From the NCBI GenBank assembly GCA_046541415.1, contig JBKHDI010000006.1, forward strand, positions 38,570-102,569: DNA of 64,000 nucleotides. Direction: 5' to 3'. The notes under the pieces were generated by a model. That model worked only from the letters and a program-made list of their open reading frames with translations, made no database searches and had not been told where the DNA came from. This document shows, piece after piece, positions 38,434-47,100 of this stretch (positions are counted from its first letter, which is position 1; the number at the start of each line of letters is the position of its first letter). Source of the DNA: CAZOVB01 sp046541415 (GTDB lineage Bacteria > Planctomycetota > Phycisphaerae > SM23-33). A program made the translations under genes and the position numbers.

Positions 38434-39534
38434 TCAGACCGGGTCGAGGGCCCGAGGGTAGCTGCCCAGAACGTGCATTTCTCCGCAGTGGTTCCGGGCC
38501 TCGGCGATCGCTTCGGCAAAATTGTGATCCTCGGCGTGCCCTTCGGCATCGACGAAGAAGTAATACTCCCAATTCTGCCTTTTCGAGGGACGGGTATCGA
38601 TGTTGGTCAGGTTCACGTCGTAGTGCGCGAGCACTTTGAGAACCTCCACCAGGGCCCCGGATTTGTGGGCCGTGGTGAACATCAGCGTCGTCTTGTCTTT
38701 TCCCGTCCGCTTGGCCGGGTTCTTCGAAATCACGAAGAACCGCGTCATGTTGTTCGGCGTGTCCTCGATGTTCGAGAACACGGTCTTCAGGCCATACAGG
38801 TCGGCCGCGAGGGTCGACCCGATCGCCGCCAAGCCCTGTTCGCTGGCCGCCATCTCCGCAGCGCGGCTGGAGGAGGCCACCGGCAGCAGCTCCACGGGGT
38901 GGAAGCTGGTCGACAGCCAGTTCCTGCACTGTGCGAAGACCTCAGGCCTCGAGGCGATCAGCTTGATCTGCTCGGGGGCCGTGTTGGCCAGCAGGTTGTG
39001 GTGGATCTCCACGAGCACCTCGGCACAGATGTGCACGCTGGTGCCGATGAACGAATCCATCGTATCGATCACGCCGCCCCGGACCGAATTCTCGATCGGG
39101 ACCAGGCCCAGGTCGCAGTGACCGCGGGCGACTTCCTCGAAGACCGCCCGGATGTCCGCCAGGGGTCGATGCTCGACCGACTGGCCGAACTTCCGCATCG
39201 AGGCCATGTGGCTGAACGAACCCTCGGGGCCCAGAAAGCCGATCCGCAGCGGTTTTTCCAGGGCGAACGAGCCGCTCATCAGCTCGCGGTAAATCGCCTG
39301 GAGCGTCCGCTGGGGCAACGGCCCCTGGTTCATCTGCCCGATCCGGGCCAGGACGGCATGTTCGCGGTCCGGGGCGTAGATGGGCGTTCCGTCGGATTGC
39401 TTGGCCTTGCCGACATCCACCACCACCCGCGCTCGCTGGTTGAGCAGGTCGACGAGTTGTTTGTCCAACTGGTCGATCTGCTTGCGAAGCGACTCGAGGT
39501 CGGCGGGTTGCTGGGTATCGCTGGGCTCTGACAT
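38434..39534 (-). CDS. pheA: Bifunctional chorismate mutase/prephenate dehydratase
   Basis: A 366-residue P-protein. Residues 12-90 are a type II chorismate mutase (LRKQIDQLDKQLVDLLNQRA). Residues 95-275 are prephenate dehydratase (RIGFLGPEGSFSHMA, NSVRGGVIDT and the TRF motif NNMTRFFVI). Residues 285-360 are an ACT domain that normally binds phenylalanine; the usual ESRP reads DTRP (IDTRPSKRQNWEYYFFVD, shortened). It makes phenylpyruvate. I chose the ATG at 39534; the frame is open much further upstream, but that part is antisense to gcvT and a shadow. Confidence 0.94.
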   Translation of the reverse strand: MSEPSDTQQPADLESLRKQIDQLDKQLVDLLNQRARVVVDVGKAKQSDGTPIYAPDREHAVLARIGQMNQGPLPQRTLQAIYRELMSGSFALEKPLRIGFLGPEGSFSHMASMRKFGQSVEHRPLADIRAVFEEVARGHCDLGLVPIENSVRGGVIDTMDSFIGTSVHICAEVLVEIHHNLLANTAPEQIKLIASRPEVFAQCRNWLSTSFHPVELLPVASSSRAAEMAASEQGLAAIGSTLAADLYGLKTVFSNIEDTPNNMTRFFVISKNPAKRTGKDKTTLMFTTAHKSGALVEVLKVLAHYDVNLTNIDTRPSKRQNWEYYFFVDAEGHAEDHNFAEAIAEARNHCGEMHVLGSYPRALDPV

Positions 39535-39549
39535 AGGCGGTTGTTTCGG

Positions 39550-39592
39550 CTGTCTCTGCGCAGGGTCTTCCCGCAGGGACAGACCGCTTTTT
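39550..39592 (+). terminator. Terminator-like hairpin in the pheA-gcvT divergent region
   Basis: CTGTCTCTGCG pairs with CGCAGGGACAG (11 bases, one G-U) and is followed on the plus strand by ACCGCTTTTTG. On the plus strand it looks like a terminator, yet no plus-strand gene precedes it. On the minus strand it forms a hairpin in the pheA leader. Either reading is possible. Confidence 0.45.
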
Positions 39593-39780
39593 GTAACCGC
39601 GATCGGGCTGGGGGTCAAGCGGTTTTTCATCCCATGTGGAGGGAAAAGCCCGCGACAAAAATGGTTGATCCTCCCAGGCCCGGACAGCATACTGTCTGAC
39701 TTGTCGACCCCGGCGGCCCAGTCCGACCCACCGCCCGGGGCCGTCTCGCTCCGGGCCGGCTGGGAAAGAAACACGGCGCC

Positions 39781-40887
39781 ATGCCCCCACGCAAGACCTT
39801 CCTCTACGAACAGCACAGCCGCCTGGGCGGGCGGATCGTCGATTTCATGGGCTGGCAGCTGCCGGTCCAGTACGAGAAAGGCATCCTCGCCGAGCACGCC
39901 CAGTGTCGACGCAGCGCCTGCCTCTTCGACACCGGCCACATGGGCCAGATCCTCATCTCCGGCGAGCACGCCGCCGACGACCTGGCCGGTATCCTGACGC
40001 AAAATCCGCACGCCCTGCCGGTCGGACGGGCCCGCTACGGGCTGCTGCTCAACGAGGACGGCGGAATCCGCGACGATACCATCCTCATGCGACTGGGCCA
40101 GTACGAGTTCCTCCTGGTCGTCAACGCCGCCCCGCTGATCGAAGACCTCATGTGGCTGCTCAAGCACGCCTCCAGCGACACACACATCGTCGACCAGACC
40201 CAGACCTGGGGTAAACTCGACCTCCAGGGACCCGAGAGCTACAACATACTGAATGCACTGGTCGACATCGACCTGGCACAACTGGGCTATTTTAACGCGA
40301 CACACGGGCAGATCACCGGCCTGCGGTGCATCATCAGCCGCACCGGCTACACCGGCGAACTGGGCTACGAGATCTTCATACCCGCACAGAACCTCGATGA
40401 ACTGTTCGAGACGTTCCTGGATGACCCCCGCGTCGCCCCGGCCGGCCTGGGCGCACGCGACCTGCTCCGCCTGGAGATGTGCTATCCGCTCTACGGCCAG
40501 GACATGACCGACCAGACCAACCCCTTCCAGGCCGCCCTCGGGACGTTCATCCACTTCGACCACGAGTTTATCGGGTCCGGGCCGATCCGGCCGATCGCCG
40601 AAAAGGGCCCGGAGAAGATCCTGGCGGCATTCACCGCCGAGACCCGCCGCAAGCCCCCGCACGGCGCTATGATCCTCCAGGACGGCCAGCCCGTCGGCCA
40701 GGTGACCAGCGGTGCCTGGTCGCCCTGCCTGGAATGCTCGATCGGCATGGGCTACGTGCCGGTCGAACTGGCAAAGCCCGGAATTGAGCTGATCGTCGAT
40801 GCAGGGCGGGCCCAGATCCCCGTTACCATCGCCGACAAACCCTTGTACAAGAACGGCACCTGCCGGAAAAAGAATCTCCGCAGCTGA
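39781..40887 (+). CDS. gcvT: Aminomethyltransferase, glycine cleavage T protein
   Basis: A 368-residue T protein of normal length. The N-terminus has RIVDFMGWQLPVQYEKGILAEH (shortened: DFMGWQLPVQY and GILAEH), the ligand-binding region includes FDTGHMGQILISG near residue 50, and the C-terminal barrel has SGAWSPCLECSIGMGYVP. It passes the methylene group from aminomethyl-lipoyl-GcvH to tetrahydrofolate. First gene of the gcvT-gcvH-gcvPA-gcvPB-lipB-lipA block. I looked for a glycine riboswitch upstream and did not find one. Confidence 0.95.
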   Translation: MPPRKTFLYEQHSRLGGRIVDFMGWQLPVQYEKGILAEHAQCRRSACLFDTGHMGQILISGEHAADDLAGILTQNPHALPVGRARYGLLLNEDGGIRDDTILMRLGQYEFLLVVNAAPLIEDLMWLLKHASSDTHIVDQTQTWGKLDLQGPESYNILNALVDIDLAQLGYFNATHGQITGLRCIISRTGYTGELGYEIFIPAQNLDELFETFLDDPRVAPAGLGARDLLRLEMCYPLYGQDMTDQTNPFQAALGTFIHFDHEFIGSGPIRPIAEKGPEKILAAFTAETRRKPPHGAMILQDGQPVGQVTSGAWSPCLECSIGMGYVPVELAKPGIELIVDAGRAQIPVTIADKPLYKNGTCRKKNLRS

Positions 40888-40940
40888 CCTGGCGTCACCA
40901 CCGCTATACTTGAACTCTCAACCACAGAACGGAGAGAACC

Positions 40941-41327
40941 ATGGCCCTTCCCAGCGACCTGAAATACACCGATCAACACGAATGGATCCGCGTCGACGGC
41001 GAAGAAGGCGTTGTCGGCATTACCGAATTCGCCCAGAACCAACTGGGCGATATGACCTTCGTCGAGCTCTTTGACGTCGGCACGGAAGTGGCCAAGGGCG
41101 AGGAGGCAGCCGCTTTGGAGTCCTGCAAGGCTGCCGCCAGTGTCTACAGCCCCGTTGACGGCGAGATTACCGCGATCAACGAGGATCTGCAGGACGAACC
41201 GGCCCTGGTGAACACCAATCCGTTTACCACCGGCTGGATCTTCCGGGTCAAGATCGCCGACGCGTCCCAACTGGATGAGTTGATGGACGCCGAGGCCTAC
41301 CAGAAGCTGCTGGATCAGCAGGACTGA
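40941..41327 (+). CDS. gcvH: Glycine cleavage H protein
   Basis: A 128-residue lipoyl-carrier protein. The lipoyl-lysine is in ALESCKAAASVYSPVDGEI near residue 62; the N-terminus LKYTDQHEWI is typical. It shuttles the aminomethyl group among P, T and L proteins. GGAGA precedes the ATG. The gap to gcvPA is five bases. The lipB and lipA genes downstream provide its lipoylation. Confidence 0.97.
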   Translation: MALPSDLKYTDQHEWIRVDGEEGVVGITEFAQNQLGDMTFVELFDVGTEVAKGEEAAALESCKAAASVYSPVDGEITAINEDLQDEPALVNTNPFTTGWIFRVKIADASQLDELMDAEAYQKLLDQQD

Positions 41328-41332
41328 GCCGG

Positions 41333-42661
41333 ATGCCGTTTATCCCCCATACCAGCGAAGAAAAGCAGCAGATGCTCGCCGAGATCGGCCTGGCGCGCGA
41401 AGATCTCTTCGGCGACATCCCGGATTCGCTGAAAGCCGATTCCTTCCAGATCCCCGAAGGGCTCAGCGAACAGCAAGTCCATGCCCACCTGCGGCAGCTC
41501 TCGATGCAGAATGGCACGTGCCTGCCCTGCTTCATCGGTGGGGGGATTTACGACCACTACCAACCCGCTGCGGCCGATGCGATCATCTCCCGCAGCGAGT
41601 TCTACACCGCCTACACGCCCTATCAGCCCGAACGCTCGCAGGGGACGCTGCAGGCGATCTACGAGTACCAGTCCGCCATCTGCCGCCTGAGTGGCCTGGA
41701 CGTCTCCAACGCCTCGCTCTACGATGGCGGGACCGCCCTGTTCGAGGCCGCCCTGACGGCGATGCGCGTCACCCGACGGAAAAAAATCATCGTCGATTCC
41801 TCCGTCAACGCCCTCTGGCGGAACATGCTGGCGACTTACACCGCCAACCTCGATGCTGAAGTCGTCACCGTCGAGCACAAGGATGGCCGGGCCAACCGCT
41901 CCGCCATCGCCGCTGCGGTCGACAAGAACACCGCGGCGGTGCTCTGCCAGAACCCCTCGTTCTTCGGCTGCCTGGATGACCTGTCGGACATCGGCGAGAT
42001 CGCCCACGCCGCCAAGGCCCTGCTGGTCGTCGGGACGTACCCGATCGCCCTGGGAATCATCAAGACCCCGGGCGAAATGGCCGCCGACATCGCCGTCGGG
42101 GAGGGCCAATGTATGGGCCTGCCGATGGCCTTCGGGGGCCCGCACCTGGGGTTCATCGCCGCGACGGAACAATGCATGCGGAAGATGCCCGGCCGCATGG
42201 CAGGACGCACCCTCGACGCCGACGGCAAGGAAGGCTTTGTACTGACTCTCCAGGCCCGCGAGCAGCACATCCGGCGAGAAAAGGCCACCTCCAACATCTG
42301 CACCAACCAGGGGCTCTGCGCGTTGACGGCCGTGGTGTACCTGTCCCTGCTGGGCAAGCAGGGGCTGGTGGAACTGGCCAGGCTCAACGCCGACCTGGGC
42401 GCCTACGCGGCAGAGAAACTCACAGCCGGCAAAGCGAGCCTGAAGTTCCCGAACGCAACGATCTTCAACGAATTCGTCCTGCAACTGCCCGCCCGGGCCG
42501 ACGAAGTCGCTGCCGCCCTGCTGAAAAAGGGCATCGCCGGGGGAATCCCGCTGGGAACCTATTACCAGGACATGGATGACTGCCTGCTGGTCGCGGTAAC
42601 CGAATCGCGCACGGCCGGGGAGATCGACACCTACGCTGCGGCCCTGGAGGAAGTGCTTTGA
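41333..42661 (+). CDS. gcvPA: Glycine dehydrogenase (decarboxylating) subunit 1
   Basis: A 442-residue alpha subunit of the split P protein. Typical segments are FIGGGIYDHYQPAA near residue 64, YTPYQPERSQGTLQAIYEYQ near 100 and ANICTNQ-like SNICTNQGLCAL near 320. With gcvPB it decarboxylates glycine using PLP. Its stop overlaps the gcvPB start by four bases, consistent with a two-subunit enzyme translated together. Confidence 0.96.
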   Translation: MPFIPHTSEEKQQMLAEIGLAREDLFGDIPDSLKADSFQIPEGLSEQQVHAHLRQLSMQNGTCLPCFIGGGIYDHYQPAAADAIISRSEFYTAYTPYQPERSQGTLQAIYEYQSAICRLSGLDVSNASLYDGGTALFEAALTAMRVTRRKKIIVDSSVNALWRNMLATYTANLDAEVVTVEHKDGRANRSAIAAAVDKNTAAVLCQNPSFFGCLDDLSDIGEIAHAAKALLVVGTYPIALGIIKTPGEMAADIAVGEGQCMGLPMAFGGPHLGFIAATEQCMRKMPGRMAGRTLDADGKEGFVLTLQAREQHIRREKATSNICTNQGLCALTAVVYLSLLGKQGLVELARLNADLGAYAAEKLTAGKASLKFPNATIFNEFVLQLPARADEVAAALLKKGIAGGIPLGTYYQDMDDCLLVAVTESRTAGEIDTYAAALEEVL

Positions 42662-44100
42662 AGCTGATCTACGAGAAGTCCGTCCCCGGCCGCCAGGGGG
42701 TCATGCCGCGCAAGTCCGACGTGCCTGCCCGGGAACCGATAGACGCATCGCTGCTGCGGGCCGAGCCGGCCGGACTGCCCGAGCTTTCCGAGCTGGATGT
42801 CGTCCGCCACTTTACCAACCTCTCCAACCAGAACTTCGGCGTGGATACCGGCTTTTACCCGCTGGGCTCGTGCACGATGAAGTACAACCCCAAGATCGCC
42901 GAACGCGTCGCGCGGCTGGAGGGATTCTCGCTGCTGCACCCTGCCCTGGCTGCCCTGGAAGGTGGACAGACCCTCACCCAGGGTGCCCTTTCGGTGATGC
43001 ACGGGACCGACTTGATGCTCCGCGAGATCTGCGGAATGAGCCGCTTTACCATGCAGCCGATGGCCGGGGCCAATGGCGAGTTGACCGGCGTGCTGATCAT
43101 GGCCGCCTACCATCGGGCGCGGGGCAACGACGAGAAGCGGTTGATCCTCATCCCCGACTCGGCCCACGGGACAAACCCCGCCACGGCCGCCCTGGCCGGC
43201 TACGACGTCAAGACCATCGCCTCCAACGACACCGGCGTGATGGACCTGGACGCGCTGAAGGCTGCGATCGGGCCCGAAGTGGCCGGGCTGATGCTGACCT
43301 GCCCCAACACGCTGGGGCTGTTCAACCCGCACGTCAAGGAGATCTGCGAGGCGATCCATTCCGTCGACGGGTTGGTCTACTACGACGGTGCCAACCTCAA
43401 TGCCCTGCTGGGCCGATGCAAACCGGGCGACCTGGGCTTCGACGTGGTGCACGTGAACCTGCACAAGACCTTCGCCACGCCCCACGGCGGCGGCGGGCCG
43501 GGCGCCGGTCCGGTCGGGGTCTGCGAGAAGCTCGAACCTTACCTGCCCACGCCCTGGATCGTGAAGACCGACGGCGGATACGAGCTGGACTGGGACCACC
43601 CGGAATCGATCGGCAAGATCGCAGCCTGGTACGGCAGCTTCGGGATCGTCCTGCGCGCGTATGCGTACATGCTCCGCCTCGGCCGCCAGGGCATGCTGGA
43701 CGTCTCCGAGATGGCCGTGCTGAACGCCAACTACATCCGGGCCAAGCTCGCCGACTCCTACCACCTGCCCTACCCGCAACTGTGCAAGCACGAGTGCGTC
43801 TTCTCGGCGGTCAAACAGAACGCCCACGGGGTCCACGGCATGGATGTGGCCAAGGCACTGATCGACCGCGGTTTCCACCCGCCGACGGTCTACTTCCCGC
43901 TGATCGTCGAGCAAGCCCTGATGGTCGAGCCGACAGAGACCGAGTCGAAAGACGAATGCGACCGCTTCATCGCCGCAATGATTGAGATCGCCCAACTGGC
44001 CGAGACCGACCCCGACGAGGTAACCAAATGTCCCGTCACCACGCCGGTCACGCGGCTGGATGAGATCCTGGCAGCCCGCCAGCCGGACCTGGGAGTCTAG
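42658..44100 (+). CDS. gcvPB: Glycine dehydrogenase (decarboxylating) subunit 2
   Basis: A 480-residue beta subunit. The PLP lysine lies in VHVNLHKTFATPHGGGGPG near residue 270; GFYPLGSCTMKYNPK near 64 and QPMAGANGELTG near 133 are further family landmarks. It binds the cofactor and the substrate together with gcvPA. lipB begins 11 bases after its stop. Confidence 0.97.
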   Translation: MKLIYEKSVPGRQGVMPRKSDVPAREPIDASLLRAEPAGLPELSELDVVRHFTNLSNQNFGVDTGFYPLGSCTMKYNPKIAERVARLEGFSLLHPALAALEGGQTLTQGALSVMHGTDLMLREICGMSRFTMQPMAGANGELTGVLIMAAYHRARGNDEKRLILIPDSAHGTNPATAALAGYDVKTIASNDTGVMDLDALKAAIGPEVAGLMLTCPNTLGLFNPHVKEICEAIHSVDGLVYYDGANLNALLGRCKPGDLGFDVVHVNLHKTFATPHGGGGPGAGPVGVCEKLEPYLPTPWIVKTDGGYELDWDHPESIGKIAAWYGSFGIVLRAYAYMLRLGRQGMLDVSEMAVLNANYIRAKLADSYHLPYPQLCKHECVFSAVKQNAHGVHGMDVAKALIDRGFHPPTVYFPLIVEQALMVEPTETESKDECDRFIAAMIEIAQLAETDPDEVTKCPVTTPVTRLDEILAARQPDLGV

Positions 44101-44111
44101 ACCGCCGCGCC

Positions 44112-44795
44112 ATGCCCGTGCTGAACGTCATCGACCTGGGCCACTGCGACTACGACACCGCCCTGAACCTGCAGCAGAAGCTCCTCGAGCATGCCAAGGG
44201 CAGCCGCGGCCCCGACGGGTCGATGATCCTCGTCGAGCACGACCCGCCGGTGGTTACCCGGGGCCGACGCGGCGGGGAGCAGTTCCTCCTGGCCAGCCCG
44301 GAAAAGCTGGCTGCGATGGGCATCGATTTTCGCGATACCTCGCGCGGCGGAGAGGTGACCTACCACGGACCGGGCCAGCTGGTAGGCTACCCGATTTTCG
44401 ACCTGACCTGCACCGGCCGCAGCGTCCACGACCACATCCGACGCATCGAACGGGCCCTGATCGCCGCCCTGGGGCGCCACGACATCGCCGCCGGGACGGT
44501 CGAGGGGCTGACCGGCGTGTGGGTCGGCGATGCGAAAATCGCTGCCATCGGCATCGCCGTGACGCGCTGGGTGACGTATCATGGCTTTGCCCTGAACGTC
44601 AATACGGACCTGTCGCACTTCGACCTGATCGTCCCCTGCGGAATCGCCGACCGGGGCGTGACCAGCATGGCCAATCTGCTGGACCGCCCGATCGAGATGG
44701 CCCAGGTCCGCCGCGATGTGGTAGAATGCTTCCAGTCGGTCTTCGGATTCGACACCGCCCGCGACATCCCCCCTGCCCGAGCCGAAAAACAGTAG
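44112..44795 (+). CDS. lipB: Octanoyltransferase LipB
   Basis: A 227-residue LipB. RGGEVTYHGPGQLVGYPI near residue 78 is the family signature; the catalytic Lys is in GDAKIAAIGIAV near 142 and Cys in LIVPCGI near 176. It transfers octanoate from acyl-carrier protein to the lipoyl domains, here most likely GcvH. It is followed by lipA after three bases. Confidence 0.95.
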   Translation: MPVLNVIDLGHCDYDTALNLQQKLLEHAKGSRGPDGSMILVEHDPPVVTRGRRGGEQFLLASPEKLAAMGIDFRDTSRGGEVTYHGPGQLVGYPIFDLTCTGRSVHDHIRRIERALIAALGRHDIAAGTVEGLTGVWVGDAKIAAIGIAVTRWVTYHGFALNVNTDLSHFDLIVPCGIADRGVTSMANLLDRPIEMAQVRRDVVECFQSVFGFDTARDIPPARAEKQ

Positions 44796-44798
44796 CCC

Positions 44799-45698
44799 AT
44801 GACCCCCGACGCCGAGACAAACACCCCCAAGCGCCGCCTGCCGCCCTGGCTGAAAAAACGTCTGCCGGCCGGGGGACAAGCCGCCGCGGTCTCCAAACTG
44901 TTGGGCGAGCTGAACCTGGCCACCGTCTGCAGCTCCGCCCACTGCCCGAACCTGGCTGAGTGCTTCTCCAAACGCACCGCCACGTTCATGATCCTCGGCG
45001 ACCGCTGCACCCGCTCCTGTCGCTTCTGTGCCGTGCCCACCGGCGACGTGCCGCCCCTGCGGGCCGAAGAACCCGAAGCGGTCGCCGAAGCGGCCGCCCG
45101 CCTGAAGCTCCGCCACGTGGTGATCACGTCGGTCACCCGCGACGACCTGCCCGACGGCGGAGCCGGGCACTTCGCGCAAACCATCCAGGCCGTGCGGGCC
45201 AGGCTGCCCAAGGCCATCATCGAAGTGCTCACCCCCGACTTCCAGGGCGACACCGACGCGATCGAGACTGTCCTCCGGGCTGAGCCCGCGGTGTTCAACC
45301 ACAACCTCGAAACGGCCGCCGACCTCTACGACCAGGTCCGCCCCCAGGCCGACTACCAGCAAAGCCTCAACGTACTCTCCTGCGCCCGGAGCTTGGCCGA
45401 CTCGGCCGGCGTCTCAATCCACACCAAGTCGGGCCTGATGGTCGGCTGCGGAGAAACCCACGACCAGATCGTCCGGACCATGGGCGACCTGCGCGAGGCG
45501 AATTGCGACATCCTGACCATCGGCCAATATCTCGCGCCGTCCGACAAGCACCTGCCGGTGGCCCGTTTCGTCGAGCCGGCCGAGTTCGCCGCCCTCGAAC
45601 AGATCGGCCGGGACATGGGCTTCGCCGCCATCGCCGCAGGCCCCTTCGTCCGCTCCAGCTACCAGGCCGAAGAACTTTTCGAGAGTCGCAAGCCGTAG
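44799..45698 (+). CDS. lipA: Lipoyl synthase
   Basis: A 299-residue radical-SAM enzyme. The auxiliary cluster Cys are in CSSAHCPNLAEC near residue 47 and the radical-SAM Cys in CTRSCRFC near 73; the C-terminal RSSY motif is in FVRSSYQAEEL. It inserts two sulfurs into octanoyl-GcvH. Last gene of the block. Confidence 0.97.
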   Translation: MTPDAETNTPKRRLPPWLKKRLPAGGQAAAVSKLLGELNLATVCSSAHCPNLAECFSKRTATFMILGDRCTRSCRFCAVPTGDVPPLRAEEPEAVAEAAARLKLRHVVITSVTRDDLPDGGAGHFAQTIQAVRARLPKAIIEVLTPDFQGDTDAIETVLRAEPAVFNHNLETAADLYDQVRPQADYQQSLNVLSCARSLADSAGVSIHTKSGLMVGCGETHDQIVRTMGDLREANCDILTIGQYLAPSDKHLPVARFVEPAEFAALEQIGRDMGFAAIAAGPFVRSSYQAEELFESRKP

Positions 45699-46011
45699 TC
45701 GCCCGCCAGTTGGAGCGATTGACGTTGGTTTTACGGTGGATTCCCCTGCCCTTGCCATAACACAAAGACGCCAGGTGGTTCAGCGGCAAGGGCAAGTTCC
45801 GCTTTACCTATTCGAAGATTCCCAACGGACAGGCCTTTCTGGCCTGTCTGGAGCAACTCTGCGGCCTGCGGTTCGATTAAGGTCCGACGAGGCAAGCCGA
45901 TCCGTCTACCGCTGGTCTGTCGCCCAGGGATCGGTGAAGTTCAGCCCTTCGGCCCGGCTGGCTGGCAGGCAGGCAGATCGGCAATGCTGTACCACCCAGC
46001 AGCGTCGGGCG
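45699..46011. other. Intergenic region after lipA
   Basis: An eight-base hairpin GACAGGCC/GGCCTGTC with loop TTTCT lies at 45828-45848, without a T-tract. I see no gene or RNA fold of note. The region separates lipA from a convergent minus-strand gene, so this hairpin may help end one or both transcripts. Confidence 0.4.
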
Positions 46012-47019
46012 TTACTCCGCGGCCTCGAGGTTCCAACGGATCTGCGACTTACGGGTCAGGGAAACTTTCTTCTCCGTACCGCTGGCGCGGTCGACGGCGA
46101 TCTTGGCCTTTACGGTCTGACGGACCTGGTACTGGCGGATCTGCCCGGTTTTCAGGTCCAGGCGGAACTGGCCGGACTGCTCGGACTGGAAGCTGTCGAT
46201 CCGCACCTGCGAACCGCCCAGTTCCATCGTCCCGGCCCCCTGCTCATCCCGGGCCGTGCCGGTAAATGAGATCGTGGCGATCTCTTCGTCACCGGAAACG
46301 TCGATCCGGTCGAGCTGGCAGGTAAATGACATCGAGAGTTTGCCCAGCAGGTCGACCGAGCGGCTCAGCGTGGCGTTCCAGGTTTCGCCGACGCGGACGG
46401 CCTGGTCCGGCAGGAGCTGGCCGGTGGCAGAGTCGCCGGAAGCGACGTCACCGAAGTAGTTCTTGAGCCCCTGGAGCATGGGTGCTGCAGCGGAATTGGC
46501 GGCCGTCATGTTCTCCACCGCTTCGCTGCGTCCCTTGACGCTGCGGACCTGTCCATCGCGGGTCAGGGTCATCTGCATGCCGCTGCCGTCCAGCGGGTCC
46601 AGCAGATCAGCCAGCATGGGGTTCTGTTCGGACTGGTCGGCGCCGGTGGCGTATTTGAGCTGCTCCGTGCCGACCGTGACAGTCACTGCCAGCGACTGGA
46701 TTTCCAGGGAGGCGTTGATCAGGTCGTCCTGAGCGGCTGAGATTTCCATCGGTACGACCGCGGCGATGACCAGTTGCTGCGTGGGCTGTCCCACGCCGTC
46801 TACGGTGGCGTAAGACTCGCTGTCGAACTGCTGCTTGAGGACCCATTTGCCCGGCTGGATCTGCAGGGCCAGTTCGTATGTCGGCACCTGGTCCTCGGCC
46901 GGGGCGGCCGATTCGTCGGTCTCGTTCTCGTCGGGGGCAGGGGCATCCTGTGCCCAGGCCGGGCCGGCCAGGAAAGCAAGGACAAATAAGAGTGTCAGGC
47001 TCAGTCGCCGCAGTCGCAT
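46012..47019 (-). CDS. Secreted protein of unknown function (DUF6263-like layout)
   Basis: A 335-residue protein with a Sec signal peptide (residues 1-23, cleavage after AWA). An acidic, Pro/Glu/Asp-rich linker (24-46) precedes a beta-rich domain (about 48-335) with repeated strand patterns such as MQMTLTRDGQVRSV, VRVGETWNATL and SFTGTARDEQGAG. Size and layout resemble the DUF6263 family of exported proteins, but I cannot confirm that. The function is unknown. It is likely periplasmic or outer-membrane-associated. Confidence 0.7.
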   Translation of the reverse strand: MRLRRLSLTLLFVLAFLAGPAWAQDAPAPDENETDESAAPAEDQVPTYELALQIQPGKWVLKQQFDSESYATVDGVGQPTQQLVIAAVVPMEISAAQDDLINASLEIQSLAVTVTVGTEQLKYATGADQSEQNPMLADLLDPLDGSGMQMTLTRDGQVRSVKGRSEAVENMTAANSAAAPMLQGLKNYFGDVASGDSATGQLLPDQAVRVGETWNATLSRSVDLLGKLSMSFTCQLDRIDVSGDEEIATISFTGTARDEQGAGTMELGGSQVRIDSFQSEQSGQFRLDLKTGQIRQYQVRQTVKAKIAVDRASGTEKKVSLTRKSQIRWNLEAAE

Positions 47020-47100
47020 CGAAAATCCTTTCGTTCTCCGCCCCGCCGGCGCCTCAGCGCAGCAGGGACGATGGATGGTTTGCTGGTTTGACGCACCCGC

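Noticed and set aside
39535..39780. Glycine riboswitch before gcvT
   Set aside because: A GGACAGA string is present but the rest of the aptamer consensus and the tandem arrangement are absent.
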